Assembly (NCBI GenBank): GCA_018228705.1
Contig: CP073694.1
Coordinates: 558,001 to 622,000, forward strand
DNA: 64,000 bases
From: Dysosmobacter sp. Marseille-Q4140
Lineage (GTDB): Bacteria; Bacillota; Clostridia; Oscillospirales; Oscillospiraceae
Reading direction: 5' to 3'
Shown here: positions 35,100 to 44,729 of the stretch, piece after piece
Numbering within the stretch: position 1 is the first letter of the stretch
Layout of the letters: each line of letters opens with the position of its first letter
The notes under the pieces: generated by a model
The model's input: the letters and a program-made list of their open reading frames with translations, nothing else
Databases searched by the model: none
Told to the model about the DNA's origin: nothing
Made by a program: the position numbers and the translations under genes

Positions 35100-35966
35100 T
35101 TGAGGAAGATCTGCAACGCCATCGACCGGTTCTGCCTGTATCATCCCCGGTTCGGGATTCCGCACCTGATGCGCTACGTGGTGTTCATCACCGCCGCCGT
35201 CTATTTTCTGGACATGTTCTCCCAGAGCTACGCCAGCTATATGCTGTATTTCAACGCGAACCTAATCCTCCAGGGGGAGCTGTGGCGGCTGGTGACGTGG
35301 TTGTTCATCCCCGACGGCACCTCCGTGCTGTGGGTGCTCATCAGCTTCTCCTTCTACTACTTCATCGGCGAGGCCATCGAGAGCTACTGGGGCCCCGCCA
35401 AGTTCACCCTCTTCTACTTCACCGGCGCGCTGCTGATGGTGGCCCTGGCATTTTTGTCCCTACTGTGGTCCCCCTTCCCCATCGTCTCCAGCGGCTACCT
35501 CAACCGGGTGCTGTTCCTGGCTTTCGCCACGCTGTACCCCACCGCCCTGGTGCGGGTATATCTGATCCTGCCCATCCAGGCCAAGTGGCTGGCGCTTTTG
35601 TATGTGGTGCTGACTGTCTATGATCTGGTCCGCGGGGGCCTCACGATGCTGGTGTACTTCCTGCTGCCCCTTCTGGGCGTGTGGATTGCCTACGCCCTGT
35701 TCTTCTGGGACCGGATCGCGGACCTGCTGGCGGAGTTCGGCGTGGCCGTCCGGCATCAGAACTCCTCCCAGACCATCCACTTCAAATCCGCCGTCCGCCA
35801 GCAGAAGAAAAAGGAGGCCGCCCAGGGCTACCGCCACAAGTGCGAGGTCTGCGGCCGCACCGATGCGGACTTCCCGGACCTCCAGTTCCGGTATTGCTCC
35901 AAGTGCGCCGGATACCACTGCTTCTGTGAGGACCACATTTTCAGCCACACCCACTTCACCCAATGA
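35100..35966 (+). CDS. rhomboid-like membrane protein with C-terminal zinc ribbon
   Basis: The TTG at 35100 follows GGGGG by 8 bp; an ATG at 35085 has no ribosome site. 288 residues. Six or so hydrophobic segments are followed by a cytoplasmic tail with CEVCG and CSKC plus His/Cys (HCFCEDH), a zinc-ribbon-like module. The L1-loop WR motif (GELWRLVTW) and the helix pattern GEAIESYWGPAKFTLFYFTG resemble rhomboids. The catalytic GxSG serine and the histidine are not seen, so it is probably an inactive rhomboid relative. Common in Clostridia as far as I know; role unknown. Confidence 0.7.
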   Translation: MRKICNAIDRFCLYHPRFGIPHLMRYVVFITAAVYFLDMFSQSYASYMLYFNANLILQGELWRLVTWLFIPDGTSVLWVLISFSFYYFIGEAIESYWGPAKFTLFYFTGALLMVALAFLSLLWSPFPIVSSGYLNRVLFLAFATLYPTALVRVYLILPIQAKWLALLYVVLTVYDLVRGGLTMLVYFLLPLLGVWIAYALFFWDRIADLLAEFGVAVRHQNSSQTIHFKSAVRQQKKKEAAQGYRHKCEVCGRTDADFPDLQFRYCSKCAGYHCFCEDHIFSHTHFTQ

Positions 35967-35972
35967 GTCCTT

Positions 35973-36007
35973 CCCCGCCGGAAAAATTTCCGGCGGGGGC
36001 TTTTTTT
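35973..36007 (+). terminator. terminator after the rhomboid-like gene
   Basis: CCCCGCCGGAAA/TTTCCGGCGGGG forms a long tight hairpin followed by seven T residues. A TATACT box at 36043-36048 may start the next transcript. Confidence 0.88.
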
Positions 36008-36092
36008 CGCCCTTTTCCCTTCCCTCCCGCTGTCGGGTGCGGTATACTGAAGTGGAAAAGATCGCCCTTCAGGGCGGAATGGAGGGGAGCCC

Positions 36093-39000
36093 ATGGAACT
36101 GCGTCAGAGCGGCCCCGCGCTGTGGACAGAGCTGGCCGAGGCCTTTGAAGAGAAAGAGTTTTTACGCAAGCTTGGTATGAACCGCGCCGATGCGGAACGG
36201 GTCTTTGCCTCCGCGGACTGGCGCGGGATCGCCGCGCCCTTCACCCCCATCCGCAGCCGAATCTCCTGCGCCGGAGCGGTGGACGCCTTCCGCCCTCTGC
36301 TGATGTCCCTGGCGCCTGAGCCACCGGAGGGCTGGCTTCGCTACGCCTATCAGGTGGCCCTGTCCCTGCTGTATCCGGCCGCGGACCACAGCCACACCTC
36401 CGCCCAGTGGGACGGGGCGCTGTGCTTTCTGCAGTTTTTGCAGGTGCTGCTGCGCGCCGAGGGCCGGGCCCTGCCCTTCGACCCCTGGCTGGACTTCGCC
36501 TTCTGCTCTGAGGAGGAGCTCAGCGACAGCGGCGTGGCGGAGGAGTACCGCCGCTTTCTGGCCCGGTTCCAGGGAGAGTACATCTACGAGCTGCTGCGGA
36601 TGAGCACGGAGGTGACCCCCTTCAAGACCCTCAACCACATCGCCGGGGTCCACCACGTGGCCATGACCGTGTCCCGGGCCTTCAAGGCCGGCGGCGGGTT
36701 GATCGACCTGGGGCTCATCTCCGGCGCCGCCCTGGGCCACGACATCGGCAAGTTCGGCTGCAAGCCCGGCGAGCGGGTGCCCTACCTCCACTACTACTAC
36801 ACGGATCAGTGGTTCACCCAGCGTGGGCTGACGGCCCTGGGCCACATCGCCGCCAACCACTCGGTGTGGGACCTGGAGATCGAGAACCTGTCCTCAGAGT
36901 CCCTGGCCCTGGTGTATGCCGACTTCCGGGTCAAGCAGACCTACGATGGCGAACACCGGGAGACCGCCTGCCTCTACTCCCTCCAGGAGGCCTTTGACGT
37001 GATCCTCAGCAAGCTGGACAACGTGGACGCCGCCAAGCGCCGCCGCTACCAGTACGTCTACTCCAAGCTGCGGGACTTTGAGGAGTACATGGTCTCCTTC
37101 GGCGTGGACACTACCCTGGCCACTACCGGTCGGAAACCGCCGGAACGGCAGGACCCGGCCCTGATGACGCCGGACCAGGTGGTGGTGGCCCTGCGGCGCA
37201 CCGCCGTGGATCACAACATCCGCCTGATGCACCGGCTGGGCCGGGAACAGCTCTTCGGCAACATCCTGGAGGCTGCCCGGGGCGAGAAGGAGCCCGCCCG
37301 GCTGCGGGCCTACGTGTCTATTTTCGAGGAGTATTTCACCTACTGGAGCGCCGGGCAGAAAGAGCAGACCCTGGACTTTCTCTACGAGCTGCTGATGGTG
37401 CCCGACGGCGATATTCGCCGCCAGGCCGCCGCCCTGATCGGCCGGATCCTGGCCACTTTCCGCTCCGGCTATAAGAAGGAGCCCCCCGCCGACGCCGCCC
37501 CGGATCCGGAGGAGGACCGCCCCTTCCTGCTGTGGCAGGAGTATCTGGACAAACTCATCCAGCCGGACCACCGGCTGACCCCCCGGCAGATCAGCATGAT
37601 CCGCTACCAGGCCAAGACCGTGGTGGACGCCCTGCTGGTCAGCTGCTCCGACGCTGACGCCCCCCGCTTCGCCGCGGAGCTGTTCCGGCACTACCGCCAT
37701 CCGTCGGCCACGGATCCCGACGCCGCCTTCGCCCTGCTGGACACGGTGCTGAACCTGCCCCTGGAGCGGACGGAGGAGGCGGACCGGAAGCTGCTGGTGG
37801 ACTTTGCCGCATGGTGGCTGTCCCACGGGGGCCTGTCCCAGAAGGCGGCGGCGCTGCGGCTGTTCCAGCACCTGCTGATGGCCCTGACCCCCGGGTCCCG
37901 GATCCGGGCTGCTGCCGCGTCCGCCGTGGCCAAGGCTGACTGCCAGGGCAGCACGCCGCTGCTGTTTTTGCAGGTGCGGCTGGGGGAGCTGATGGGCCTG
38001 GAGTTGTCCGAGCAGCGGCGCCAGCTCAACCACGGGGACACCATCAGCAACGTCTTTCTGGACAATCTCAAGACCGCCACGCCCTGGGTGCTCAAAGCCG
38101 TGGGCGTGGAGTACCTGCTGGACCAGGTGGAGCAGGGGAACCGGGCCAACGTGCTGCACATCGCCACCCATTACTCCAATCTCATGAAGGTCAGTGAGAA
38201 CGTGGTGGTCCGCCGCATGGCCGGCGCGGCCCTGCTGGCCATCGCCCCGGCGCTGACGCCGGACCGGCGCAACGAGATCGCAGTGGAGCTCAGCAAGGCC
38301 CTGGAGACGGGCCAGGCCGAGATCTCTCAGTACATTCCCGTGTACCTGGGGCAGTTCGCCCTGTGGCTGACTCCCCGGGAGCTGGACGAGGTGCTGGACC
38401 AGATGCAGCAGCTGCTCTCCTCCGCCAGCGGCGGCGTGGTGGCGGCGTCGCTGTCCACCGTGGGCGCCATGCTGGAGCATTACGCCGTCTACGCCAGCCG
38501 CTTCGGCGAATCGGAGACGGTGCTGGAAGCCCGGCGCAAGCGCATGGCGGGCATGCTGCTCAAAGGCCTGGCCTCTTACCGCCAGTCCGTCCGCCAGGAG
38601 GCCCTGCGGATCCTGGGCGAGGGGCTGTTCGCCTCCCAGGTGCTCTCCTATGAGGACAAGACCACCCTTTTCATCCTGATGGCCAAGAAGATCCTCTTTC
38701 TTATCAACGAGCAGCCGGAGCAGGAACTGACCTTCTTCTACACCGCCGCGGCCCTGAGCCACATCTACCGCTTCATCGTCACCCACCGCATCGAGTCCGG
38801 CCCCTTCCAATTCCATGTTCCGGAAAAGGCCGCCTTCTTCCCCGGCACCTTCGACCCCTTCTCCCTGAGCCACAAGGGCATCGTCCAGGAGATCCGGAAC
38901 CTGGGATTCGAGGTATATCTGGCCATTGACGAGTTCTCCTGGTCAAAAAAGGCCCAGCCCTCTCTGATCCGGAGGCAGATCGTCAGCATGTCCGTGGCGG

Positions 39001-40928
39001 ACGAGTTCGACGTGTACCTTTTCCCCCACGATATCCCCGTGAACCTGGCCACTCCCGCCGACCTGGACCGTCTGCACCGGATCGGCGGCGGCCGGAAGCC
39101 GTACCTTGCGGTGGGGTCCGACGTGATCGCCAACGCCTCGTCCTACAAGGCGGCGCCTACCCCGGGCTCCGTCCACTCCCTGAATCACATTGTGTTCCGC
39201 CGCTCCAGCGACGCCGAGGGCCACGAGATCGACGCGGACCTGAGCCGGATCACCGGCGAGGTCATCGAGCTGCAGCTGCCCACCCACCTGGAGGACATCA
39301 GCTCCACCCGCATCCGGGAGAACATCGACCTGGGCCGGGATATCTCCAATCTCATCGACCCGGCGGTTCAGGACTTCATCTACCGCAACGGCCTGTACCT
39401 GCGGGAGCCCCAGTACAAGCAGCTGCTGCGGGCGGGCTACCTGGACTTCCGGTTCTACCAGGAGCCGGAGGCGGCGCTATGGCAGGAGCTATCGGAGGCA
39501 GTGGCCGCCGACCGGGGCCAGATGGTCCCGCCGGACCCCCGGGACAGCGTCTGCGTCCTGCGGGACACCGGCCCCCGGCCCCGGGTGCTGGGCTTTCTCA
39601 CCGTCCGAACCGTCAACTCTGCCGGTCTGTATGAAGCCCTGGGCGACACTCAGCTGGCCGACTACGTCCGCCGCCACACGGCGGGACTGGTGGGCCTGCT
39701 GACAGGGCTGTACACCGTCCGGTCCGCCGGCGGCAACTACGACGTGGGCCAGCTGCTGCTGACGGAGGTGCTCTCCCGGGCCATGAGCCGGGACTGCGGC
39801 TACGCCGTCTGGCACGCCCCGGCCTCTGCCGCCGTGCTGGATCTGCTGGAGCGGCAGGGCTTCCGCCAGGCGGAGGTCCGCGGCCGCCTTCCGCTGCTGC
39901 TGGTGGATATGCGCTCCCCGGCGGTATTGGTGCAGAACATCCCCACCACGCTGAAAGAGCCCTTCTCCTCGGACCGGAAGGTGCTGGAGGCAGTGCACTC
40001 TGCTCACGCCCGGTTCCAGCGGGCCATCACCGACCTGTACCCGGGGATCCTGGTGCTGTCCCTCAACGCGGAGGTCATCTACCACCGGCTGGTGCGGAAG
40101 ATCGTGGAGCTCAACGGCGTCCCCGCGGAGCCCACGGTGCCCCGGGTGCTGGGCCCCAAGATGTGCGTACCCTTCGGCAAGATCCTCCGGGGCAACGCCA
40201 TCCCCAACACCGTCACCAAGACCATCCACACAGACAAGGTCTTTGCCCCGGATCTGCGGTCGTTCAACATCGAGGCCTTCCCGGGCTACGCTCCCCTGCC
40301 CAGCCAGATCCGTACCATCCGCTCCTTCCGGCGGCCGGTGATCCTGGTGGACGACCTGCTTCACTCCGGCAACCGCATCAACGCCCTGGACCCCCTGTTC
40401 CGGCAGGAGGGGCTGGAGATCGACCGGGTGCTGGTGGGATTGCTCTCCAGCCGGGGCAAGGACCTGATGGCCGCCAAGGGCCGGGAGGTGGACAGCGTCT
40501 ACTTCGTGCCCAATATGCGGGCCTGGTTCGTGGAGTCCACCATGTATCCCTTCATCGGCGGCGACACCGTGGGCGGCGCCACGGCCTCCGTACCGGGGCT
40601 GACCCCGTCGGTGAATCTGATCCTGCCCTACGCCTTTCCCCGGTTCTACAAGGAGTGCGGCCGGGAGGCGGTGTTCCAATTCTCCCGGACCTGCGTGGAA
40701 AACAGCCGGGACATCCTGCTGACCCTGGAAACGGCGTACCGGGAGCGCTACGCCCGGAATCTGACGCTTTCCCGGCTCAGCGAGGCGGTGATCCTGCCGC
40801 TGGCCCCGGACAAGGGGGCCTGCCTGCGCTACGACCCCAATCTCCCCGCCTCGGCCTGCCTGGAAAACGACCTGGGGATGCTGCTGCGGATGCGGGACCT
40901 GCTGGAAGGGGAGGTGCCCCGTGGATGA
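36093..40928 (+). CDS. giant HD / HEAT-like / NadD-like / PRT-like fusion protein
   Basis: 1,611 residues. In order: an HD-type phosphohydrolase region (HHVAM near residue 186, GHDIGKFG near 214, AANHSVW near 255); a long alpha-helical, HEAT-like region to about residue 900; a nucleotidyltransferase of the NadD/cytidylyltransferase fold (FFPGTFDPFSLSHKG near 914 and ISSTRIREN near 1070); a GNAT-like stretch (about 1150-1280); and a phosphoribosyltransferase-like PRPP motif VILVDDLLHSGNR near 1416. Start has GGAGGGG upstream. The domain mix suggests nucleotide or NAD-related metabolism or signalling, but no substrate can be named. The next gene overlaps its end, and two more follow. Confidence 0.8.
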   Translation: MELRQSGPALWTELAEAFEEKEFLRKLGMNRADAERVFASADWRGIAAPFTPIRSRISCAGAVDAFRPLLMSLAPEPPEGWLRYAYQVALSLLYPAADHSHTSAQWDGALCFLQFLQVLLRAEGRALPFDPWLDFAFCSEEELSDSGVAEEYRRFLARFQGEYIYELLRMSTEVTPFKTLNHIAGVHHVAMTVSRAFKAGGGLIDLGLISGAALGHDIGKFGCKPGERVPYLHYYYTDQWFTQRGLTALGHIAANHSVWDLEIENLSSESLALVYADFRVKQTYDGEHRETACLYSLQEAFDVILSKLDNVDAAKRRRYQYVYSKLRDFEEYMVSFGVDTTLATTGRKPPERQDPALMTPDQVVVALRRTAVDHNIRLMHRLGREQLFGNILEAARGEKEPARLRAYVSIFEEYFTYWSAGQKEQTLDFLYELLMVPDGDIRRQAAALIGRILATFRSGYKKEPPADAAPDPEEDRPFLLWQEYLDKLIQPDHRLTPRQISMIRYQAKTVVDALLVSCSDADAPRFAAELFRHYRHPSATDPDAAFALLDTVLNLPLERTEEADRKLLVDFAAWWLSHGGLSQKAAALRLFQHLLMALTPGSRIRAAAASAVAKADCQGSTPLLFLQVRLGELMGLELSEQRRQLNHGDTISNVFLDNLKTATPWVLKAVGVEYLLDQVEQGNRANVLHIATHYSNLMKVSENVVVRRMAGAALLAIAPALTPDRRNEIAVELSKALETGQAEISQYIPVYLGQFALWLTPRELDEVLDQMQQLLSSASGGVVAASLSTVGAMLEHYAVYASRFGESETVLEARRKRMAGMLLKGLASYRQSVRQEALRILGEGLFASQVLSYEDKTTLFILMAKKILFLINEQPEQELTFFYTAAALSHIYRFIVTHRIESGPFQFHVPEKAAFFPGTFDPFSLSHKGIVQEIRNLGFEVYLAIDEFSWSKKAQPSLIRRQIVSMSVADEFDVYLFPHDIPVNLATPADLDRLHRIGGGRKPYLAVGSDVIANASSYKAAPTPGSVHSLNHIVFRRSSDAEGHEIDADLSRITGEVIELQLPTHLEDISSTRIRENIDLGRDISNLIDPAVQDFIYRNGLYLREPQYKQLLRAGYLDFRFYQEPEAALWQELSEAVAADRGQMVPPDPRDSVCVLRDTGPRPRVLGFLTVRTVNSAGLYEALGDTQLADYVRRHTAGLVGLLTGLYTVRSAGGNYDVGQLLLTEVLSRAMSRDCGYAVWHAPASAAVLDLLERQGFRQAEVRGRLPLLLVDMRSPAVLVQNIPTTLKEPFSSDRKVLEAVHSAHARFQRAITDLYPGILVLSLNAEVIYHRLVRKIVELNGVPAEPTVPRVLGPKMCVPFGKILRGNAIPNTVTKTIHTDKVFAPDLRSFNIEAFPGYAPLPSQIRTIRSFRRPVILVDDLLHSGNRINALDPLFRQEGLEIDRVLVGLLSSRGKDLMAAKGREVDSVYFVPNMRAWFVESTMYPFIGGDTVGGATASVPGLTPSVNLILPYAFPRFYKECGREAVFQFSRTCVENSRDILLTLETAYRERYARNLTLSRLSEAVILPLAPDKGACLRYDPNLPASACLENDLGMLLRMRDLLEGEVPRG

Positions 40929-41208
40929 GATATTGGTTTATACCCTCATTGCCATCCTGCCGTCTTTCCTGTTGGCTCTGGCGTCGGAATGGCTGCCGGG
41001 CAGACTTGGCTGGCTGCACTGGCTGATTCTGCTCTGGCCCGCCGCTCTGCTGGTACTGGCAGCTCTGGCTGTGAGGACGGATCCCGGCCTCTTCATCGGC
41101 TGGAACGTCTTTGTGGCCGGATGGCTGGTCATTTTGGCGGGTCTGGCCCTGGCAGGCTTTGGCCTGGGCACCCTCCTGGGCAAACTGATCCGAAAAAGGA
41201 GAATGTGA
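40921..41208 (+). CDS. small integral membrane protein
   Basis: GTG start overlapping the stop of the 1,611-residue gene by 8 bp, behind GGGGAGG. 95 residues with three hydrophobic segments and a basic tail (KLIRKRRM). No known family recognised. The overlap implies coupled translation with the giant protein. Confidence 0.65.
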   Translation: MDEILVYTLIAILPSFLLALASEWLPGRLGWLHWLILLWPAALLVLAALAVRTDPGLFIGWNVFVAGWLVILAGLALAGFGLGTLLGKLIRKRRM

Positions 41209-41212
41209 CTCC

Positions 41213-42442
41213 ATGCACTATTACAACCATCAGGGGCGGCTGGCCGCCTCTCCCCTGCCGGACCTGCCCCTGCCCAGAGCGGAGGCAGGCGTCCCGGCGC
41301 TGTTTCTCACGGCGGAGGGCCCCGCCCGGGGCCGCACCGTCTGGCGCCCTACGGCCCCCCACCACCTGACCGCCCCGGCCTCCGCCGCCTGGTTGGACCG
41401 GACCGCCGGGGCGGGTATTGCGCTGCCGGGGCCCGTCCGCGCCGCCCTGGATGCGGGTACTCTCACCGCCGTCAACGTCCGCCACCCCCGGTGGGAGGCG
41501 GCCCTGGACCGGCTGGCACCGAAGCCCGGGAAAAAGCGGGTCCACCTGCTGGCTGTGGGCGACGTGGGCGGCACGCTGCTGACGGCGCTGAAGCTGCTGG
41601 GCGGCGACTGCATCTCCGCCGTGGGCATCTGCGACCTGAACGAAAAGGCCGTGGAGCGGTGGACCGCCGAGATGGGCCAGATCGCCTGGCCCTGGAACTA
41701 CGAGGCCCTACCGGAGGTGGAGCCGGTGACGGCGGACCGCCTTTTTGACTGCGACGTGTTCCTCTTCGCCGCCACCAAGGCCATCCCTCCCGTGGGCAGC
41801 GCCGTCGCCGACGTGCGCATGGCCCAGTTCGCCGCCAACCGGCCCCTGGTGGAGTCCTTCGCCCGGCAGGCCCGGGCGGCACGGTTCCGGGGCCTCTTCA
41901 TCGTGTTGTCCGACCCGGTGGACCCCCTGTGCAAGGTGGCGTATCTGGCCTCCAACACCGGTCCCGACGGCCGGTGGGACGGCGGCGGCCTCTTTGCCGA
42001 GCAGGTCCAGGGCTTTGGTCTGGGGGTCATGAACGCCCGGGCGGCGTACTTTGCCAGGCAGAATCCCCGCTTCGCGGATTTTCTCACGGAGGGCCGCAGC
42101 TTTGGCCCCCACGGCCACGGGCTGGTGATCGCCAATTCCGTGGAACACTATGACGACGAAGTGTCCCGGGCCCTGACAGAGCAGGTGGAGACCGCCAACC
42201 TCCGCATCCGGGACCTGGGCTTCAAGCCGTATGTTGCCCCGGCGGTGTCCTCCGGTGCCATGCAGCTGCTGCTGACCCTGCGGGGGCAGTGGCGCTGTGC
42301 CTCCCTGTGTCTGGGAGACGTGTGGTTCGGCGCCCGCAGCCGCCTGACGGCCCAGGGCACCGAGACGGAGTGCCTCCCCCTGCCCCCGGCCCTGCGGGCG
42401 CGGCTGGAGGAGACGGAGGCGCTGCTCAAAACCATCATCTGA
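41213..42442 (+). CDS. lactate/malate dehydrogenase-like Rossmann protein
   Basis: 409 residues. A divergent 110-residue N-terminus precedes an NAD-binding core: LLAVGDVGGTLLTALKLLGGD (glycine loop), ICDLNEKA (acidic end of beta2), then IVLSDPVDPLCKVAY, which parallels the LDH/MDH motif around the substrate Asn, here Ser-Asp. FGPHGHG may hold the catalytic His. It is not a classical LDH; the N-terminal extension and altered Asn point to another oxidoreductase or a regulatory relative. Encoded 4 bp after the membrane protein and 20 bp before a flavoprotein. Confidence 0.65.
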   Translation: MHYYNHQGRLAASPLPDLPLPRAEAGVPALFLTAEGPARGRTVWRPTAPHHLTAPASAAWLDRTAGAGIALPGPVRAALDAGTLTAVNVRHPRWEAALDRLAPKPGKKRVHLLAVGDVGGTLLTALKLLGGDCISAVGICDLNEKAVERWTAEMGQIAWPWNYEALPEVEPVTADRLFDCDVFLFAATKAIPPVGSAVADVRMAQFAANRPLVESFARQARAARFRGLFIVLSDPVDPLCKVAYLASNTGPDGRWDGGGLFAEQVQGFGLGVMNARAAYFARQNPRFADFLTEGRSFGPHGHGLVIANSVEHYDDEVSRALTEQVETANLRIRDLGFKPYVAPAVSSGAMQLLLTLRGQWRCASLCLGDVWFGARSRLTAQGTETECLPLPPALRARLEETEALLKTII

Positions 42443-42462
42443 CGAGAAAGGAGGCGCCGCCC

Positions 42463-43509
42463 TTGGCGCGGGAACTGACGCTGATCTGCCCCGGGCCGGA
42501 GAGCCCGCGGCTCTCCGCCCTGCTGGCGGCAGTGCGGAAGGCGCATCCCTTCCAGCAGGTCTCCTGGATGACAGACGACCTGCGGGACCGCCGCCTGCTG
42601 ATCGCGGCGGCCATTCCCCCCAGCGGTGTCAACCTGGAGCTGTATCAGCTGCTGGCCTTTCTGCGGACCCATCCGGGGTGCCTGGCGGGCAGCACGGCGG
42701 GCGTGGTGATTGACGGCACCGGGGACCTGTACACCAAGGCGGCGGGCCGGGATCTGGTGCTCTCCGCCTCCCGGGCCGGATGCGTCTTTCCCGGGCGGCC
42801 GCTGGTGGAGGCCACCGGGAGTCTGCGCAACTTCACCGTCCAGGCCCGAAACGCCGGGTGCGGTCTGGAGGAGGCGTATCAGCTGGCGGTGGCCGACCTG
42901 ATGGACCGGGTGAGCACCTTCGCCCCGCCCCTGCGGCGGCGGCCGCAGCTGCTGGTCCTCCACGCCTCCAGCCGTGCCACCTCCAACACCCTGGCCCTGT
43001 GGGGCGCCGTCCGAGCCCACCTGGAGGACCGCTGTGACATCACGGAGGTAGGGCTCCGCAACGGCACCATGGAGGACTGCGCCGGGTGCCCCTACACCAC
43101 CTGCCTCCACTTCGGCGAGCAGGGGGACTGCTTCTATGGCGGCGTTATGGTCCAGGAGGTATACCCTGCCGTCCGGGAGGCGGACGCGGTGGTGCTGCTG
43201 TGCCCCAACTACAACGACGCCCTCTCCGCCAACCTCTCCGCCTGCATCAACCGGCTGACGGCGTTGTACCGCACTACCTCCTTCGCTGACAAGGCGGTGT
43301 TCGCCATCGTGGTCTCCGGCTACTCCGGCGGGGACATCGTGGCCCGGCAGGTGGTCTCCGCCCTGAACATGAACAAGGGCTTCTGGCTGCCCGCTGATTT
43401 CTGTATGCTGGAGACCGCCAACGACAAGGGCGAGGCCATGGCCCTGCCGGGGATCGGAGCGCGGGCGGAGCAGTTTGCCATAAATATATTACGTCAACTA
43501 ACCGTGTAA
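42463..43509 (+). CDS. flavodoxin-fold NAD(P)H oxidoreductase
   Basis: The TTG at 42463 with AAAGGAGG 8 bp upstream is chosen; the longer frame runs inside the previous gene. 348 residues. The N-terminal 160 residues are of unknown fold. The C-terminal half is an FMN-reductase/flavodoxin-like domain: LLVLHASSRATSNT, the Cys-rich signature CAGCPYTTCLHFGEQGDC, and LLCPNYNDALSANLSACINRL. It likely uses FMN and NAD(P)H. Part of the operon with the dehydrogenase-like gene, so the two may share a redox pathway. A strong terminator follows. Confidence 0.75.
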   Translation: MARELTLICPGPESPRLSALLAAVRKAHPFQQVSWMTDDLRDRRLLIAAAIPPSGVNLELYQLLAFLRTHPGCLAGSTAGVVIDGTGDLYTKAAGRDLVLSASRAGCVFPGRPLVEATGSLRNFTVQARNAGCGLEEAYQLAVADLMDRVSTFAPPLRRRPQLLVLHASSRATSNTLALWGAVRAHLEDRCDITEVGLRNGTMEDCAGCPYTTCLHFGEQGDCFYGGVMVQEVYPAVREADAVVLLCPNYNDALSANLSACINRLTALYRTTSFADKAVFAIVVSGYSGGDIVARQVVSALNMNKGFWLPADFCMLETANDKGEAMALPGIGARAEQFAINILRQLTV

Positions 43510-44290
43510 GAGGAGCGGGCCCCGCGGGGCCCGCTCTCTTTGTTTCATGCGGCGCAAGTTTGGAAGGGGCCATCTCATTTCGCCCTTGGTCATGCCGTCC
43601 GCGTTTTGCTTCTCCTCATAGTCATCCGATTTGTGCCCCAGGGCGACGCGCTTCTCCATGAACTTCTGTCGGCTCTTCCGGTCGATGTGCAGTCCGGTTC
43701 CGGACCGTGGGAGGGCGTGATCCTCAAAGATCCGGCTCATGTAATAGAGTAACTGGGTAACCGTCAGCATGACAGGGGGCAGGCGAAGGTCGCCGCGCGC
43801 CTGTTCCGGCTCATTGTGCCCAGTCGAAGCATTATCCTCAAAGGAGATCTCACCCATCCGGACGCGCTCCGCCTCCTGAATGACAGTGTTTTTGATTTGC
43901 CGGAACTTTTTCTCCTGGGACAGCTTTTTCCGTTCTCTGGGCTTGTCATGGGAATAATTTTCCACCTCACCCTGGAGCCTGCACCACTGGTGGCAGCATG
44001 CGCGGACCACCGGCAGCTCCTCCAGCTTGTCCACTACCTCATCCACCGTTTTCTTCCCGGAGTTGGGAAGGTAGCCGTAGGGCTTTTTACCCTTGGCCAT
44101 TCCCATCTGTCCGGCCAGCTGCTCCATCTTCTGCTCAATCTCGGGAGCTGTACAGGATGCTTCGTGCCATCTCCTGGGTGAGCCGCCGGATTGCGCGGTG
44201 GGCCTCCCGTACCAGCTCATCCCGCGACCAGGACTTCTGTTCGTAGGTGTGCAGCATCTCCTGTTTGAAGATCTGATTGATGCGCACAGA
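43498..44290 (-). pseudogene. remnant of a MobP-type relaxase lacking Sel1 repeats
   Basis: The minus strand keeps relaxase pieces: FKQEMLHTYEQKSWSRDELV and HRAIRRLTQEMA in one frame, then, after a frameshift near 44160, IEQKMEQLAGQMGMAKGKK, KKPYGYLP, HDKPRERKKLSQEKKFRQIKN, VMLTVTQLLYYMSRIFEDH and ALGHKSDDYEEKQ. The order equals that of the intact relaxase at 24217-26157. Two things are missing: the catalytic N-terminal domain and the whole Sel1 repeat block (the linker goes from NEPEQ directly to LPPVML). It is read opposite to the surrounding genes. Confidence 0.85.
43513..43543 (+). terminator. terminator of the oxidoreductase operon
   Basis: GAGCGGGCCCC/GGGGCCCGCTC is a near-perfect palindrome followed by a T-rich run, directly after the flavoprotein stop. 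The mobile-element remnant begins just beyond it. Confidence 0.8.
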
Positions 44291-44402
44291 TTATTTTCTC
44301 TCCAATTTTGACCCCATTTTCAACGCCCACGGAAAGTCCTGAAACTGCCCGCTCTGCGGGCAGATGTGACCGGCAAAAGGCGTCGATGGCGACGCCTTGC
44401 CT

Positions 44403-44706
44403 TTATCCTGCTTTTTCTTTCCTCCTCCGCAGAGTCCTTAACAGCAGCCCCAATTCGCCGCAAAAGTCTTTGGTGTAGCAGGGACTCTGCCCCACCCCGA
44501 AAGAAGTCACACAACCTCTCACAGCGGGGCACATGGGATGTTCTCTGTGTTCCGTTATAGGAACTTTTGCGCCTGCTTCCAATTCTTCCGTTCCTCCAAG
44601 CAAAGCATCTGCTGCTGGCAACAATAATCCATTGCCGCCTGGATTGGCAGGATGATGGACAGGTTGTTGCCGTTTGCGAGCAGGGCCACAGATGTATTCC
44701 CGCGGC
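44403..44706 (-). pseudogene. remnant of the winged-helix replication-type gene
   Basis: The minus strand encodes ANGNNLSIILPIQAAMD and LEERKNWKQAQ with an early stop near 44555, then a C-terminal RRRKEKAG stop at 44403. These match the NGNLLYTICPIQAAVES and KEKAG parts of the protein at 23028-23615. The bases after it also match the spacer downstream of that gene, including a CTGCCCGCxxxGCGGGCAG palindrome. This remnant reaches to within about 25 bp of the PP2C start codon. The gap 44291-44402 is remnant spacer without a gene. Confidence 0.8.
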
Positions 44707-44729
44707 ACAAGGCAAAGGAGGTCCAGATT

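Noticed and set aside
36894..38873. 659-codon minus-strand frame inside the 1,611-residue gene
   Set aside because: Antisense shadow in a GC-rich gene whose plus-strand frame has recognisable domains throughout; similar shadows at 39489-40679 and 33629-34864 were dropped for the same reason.
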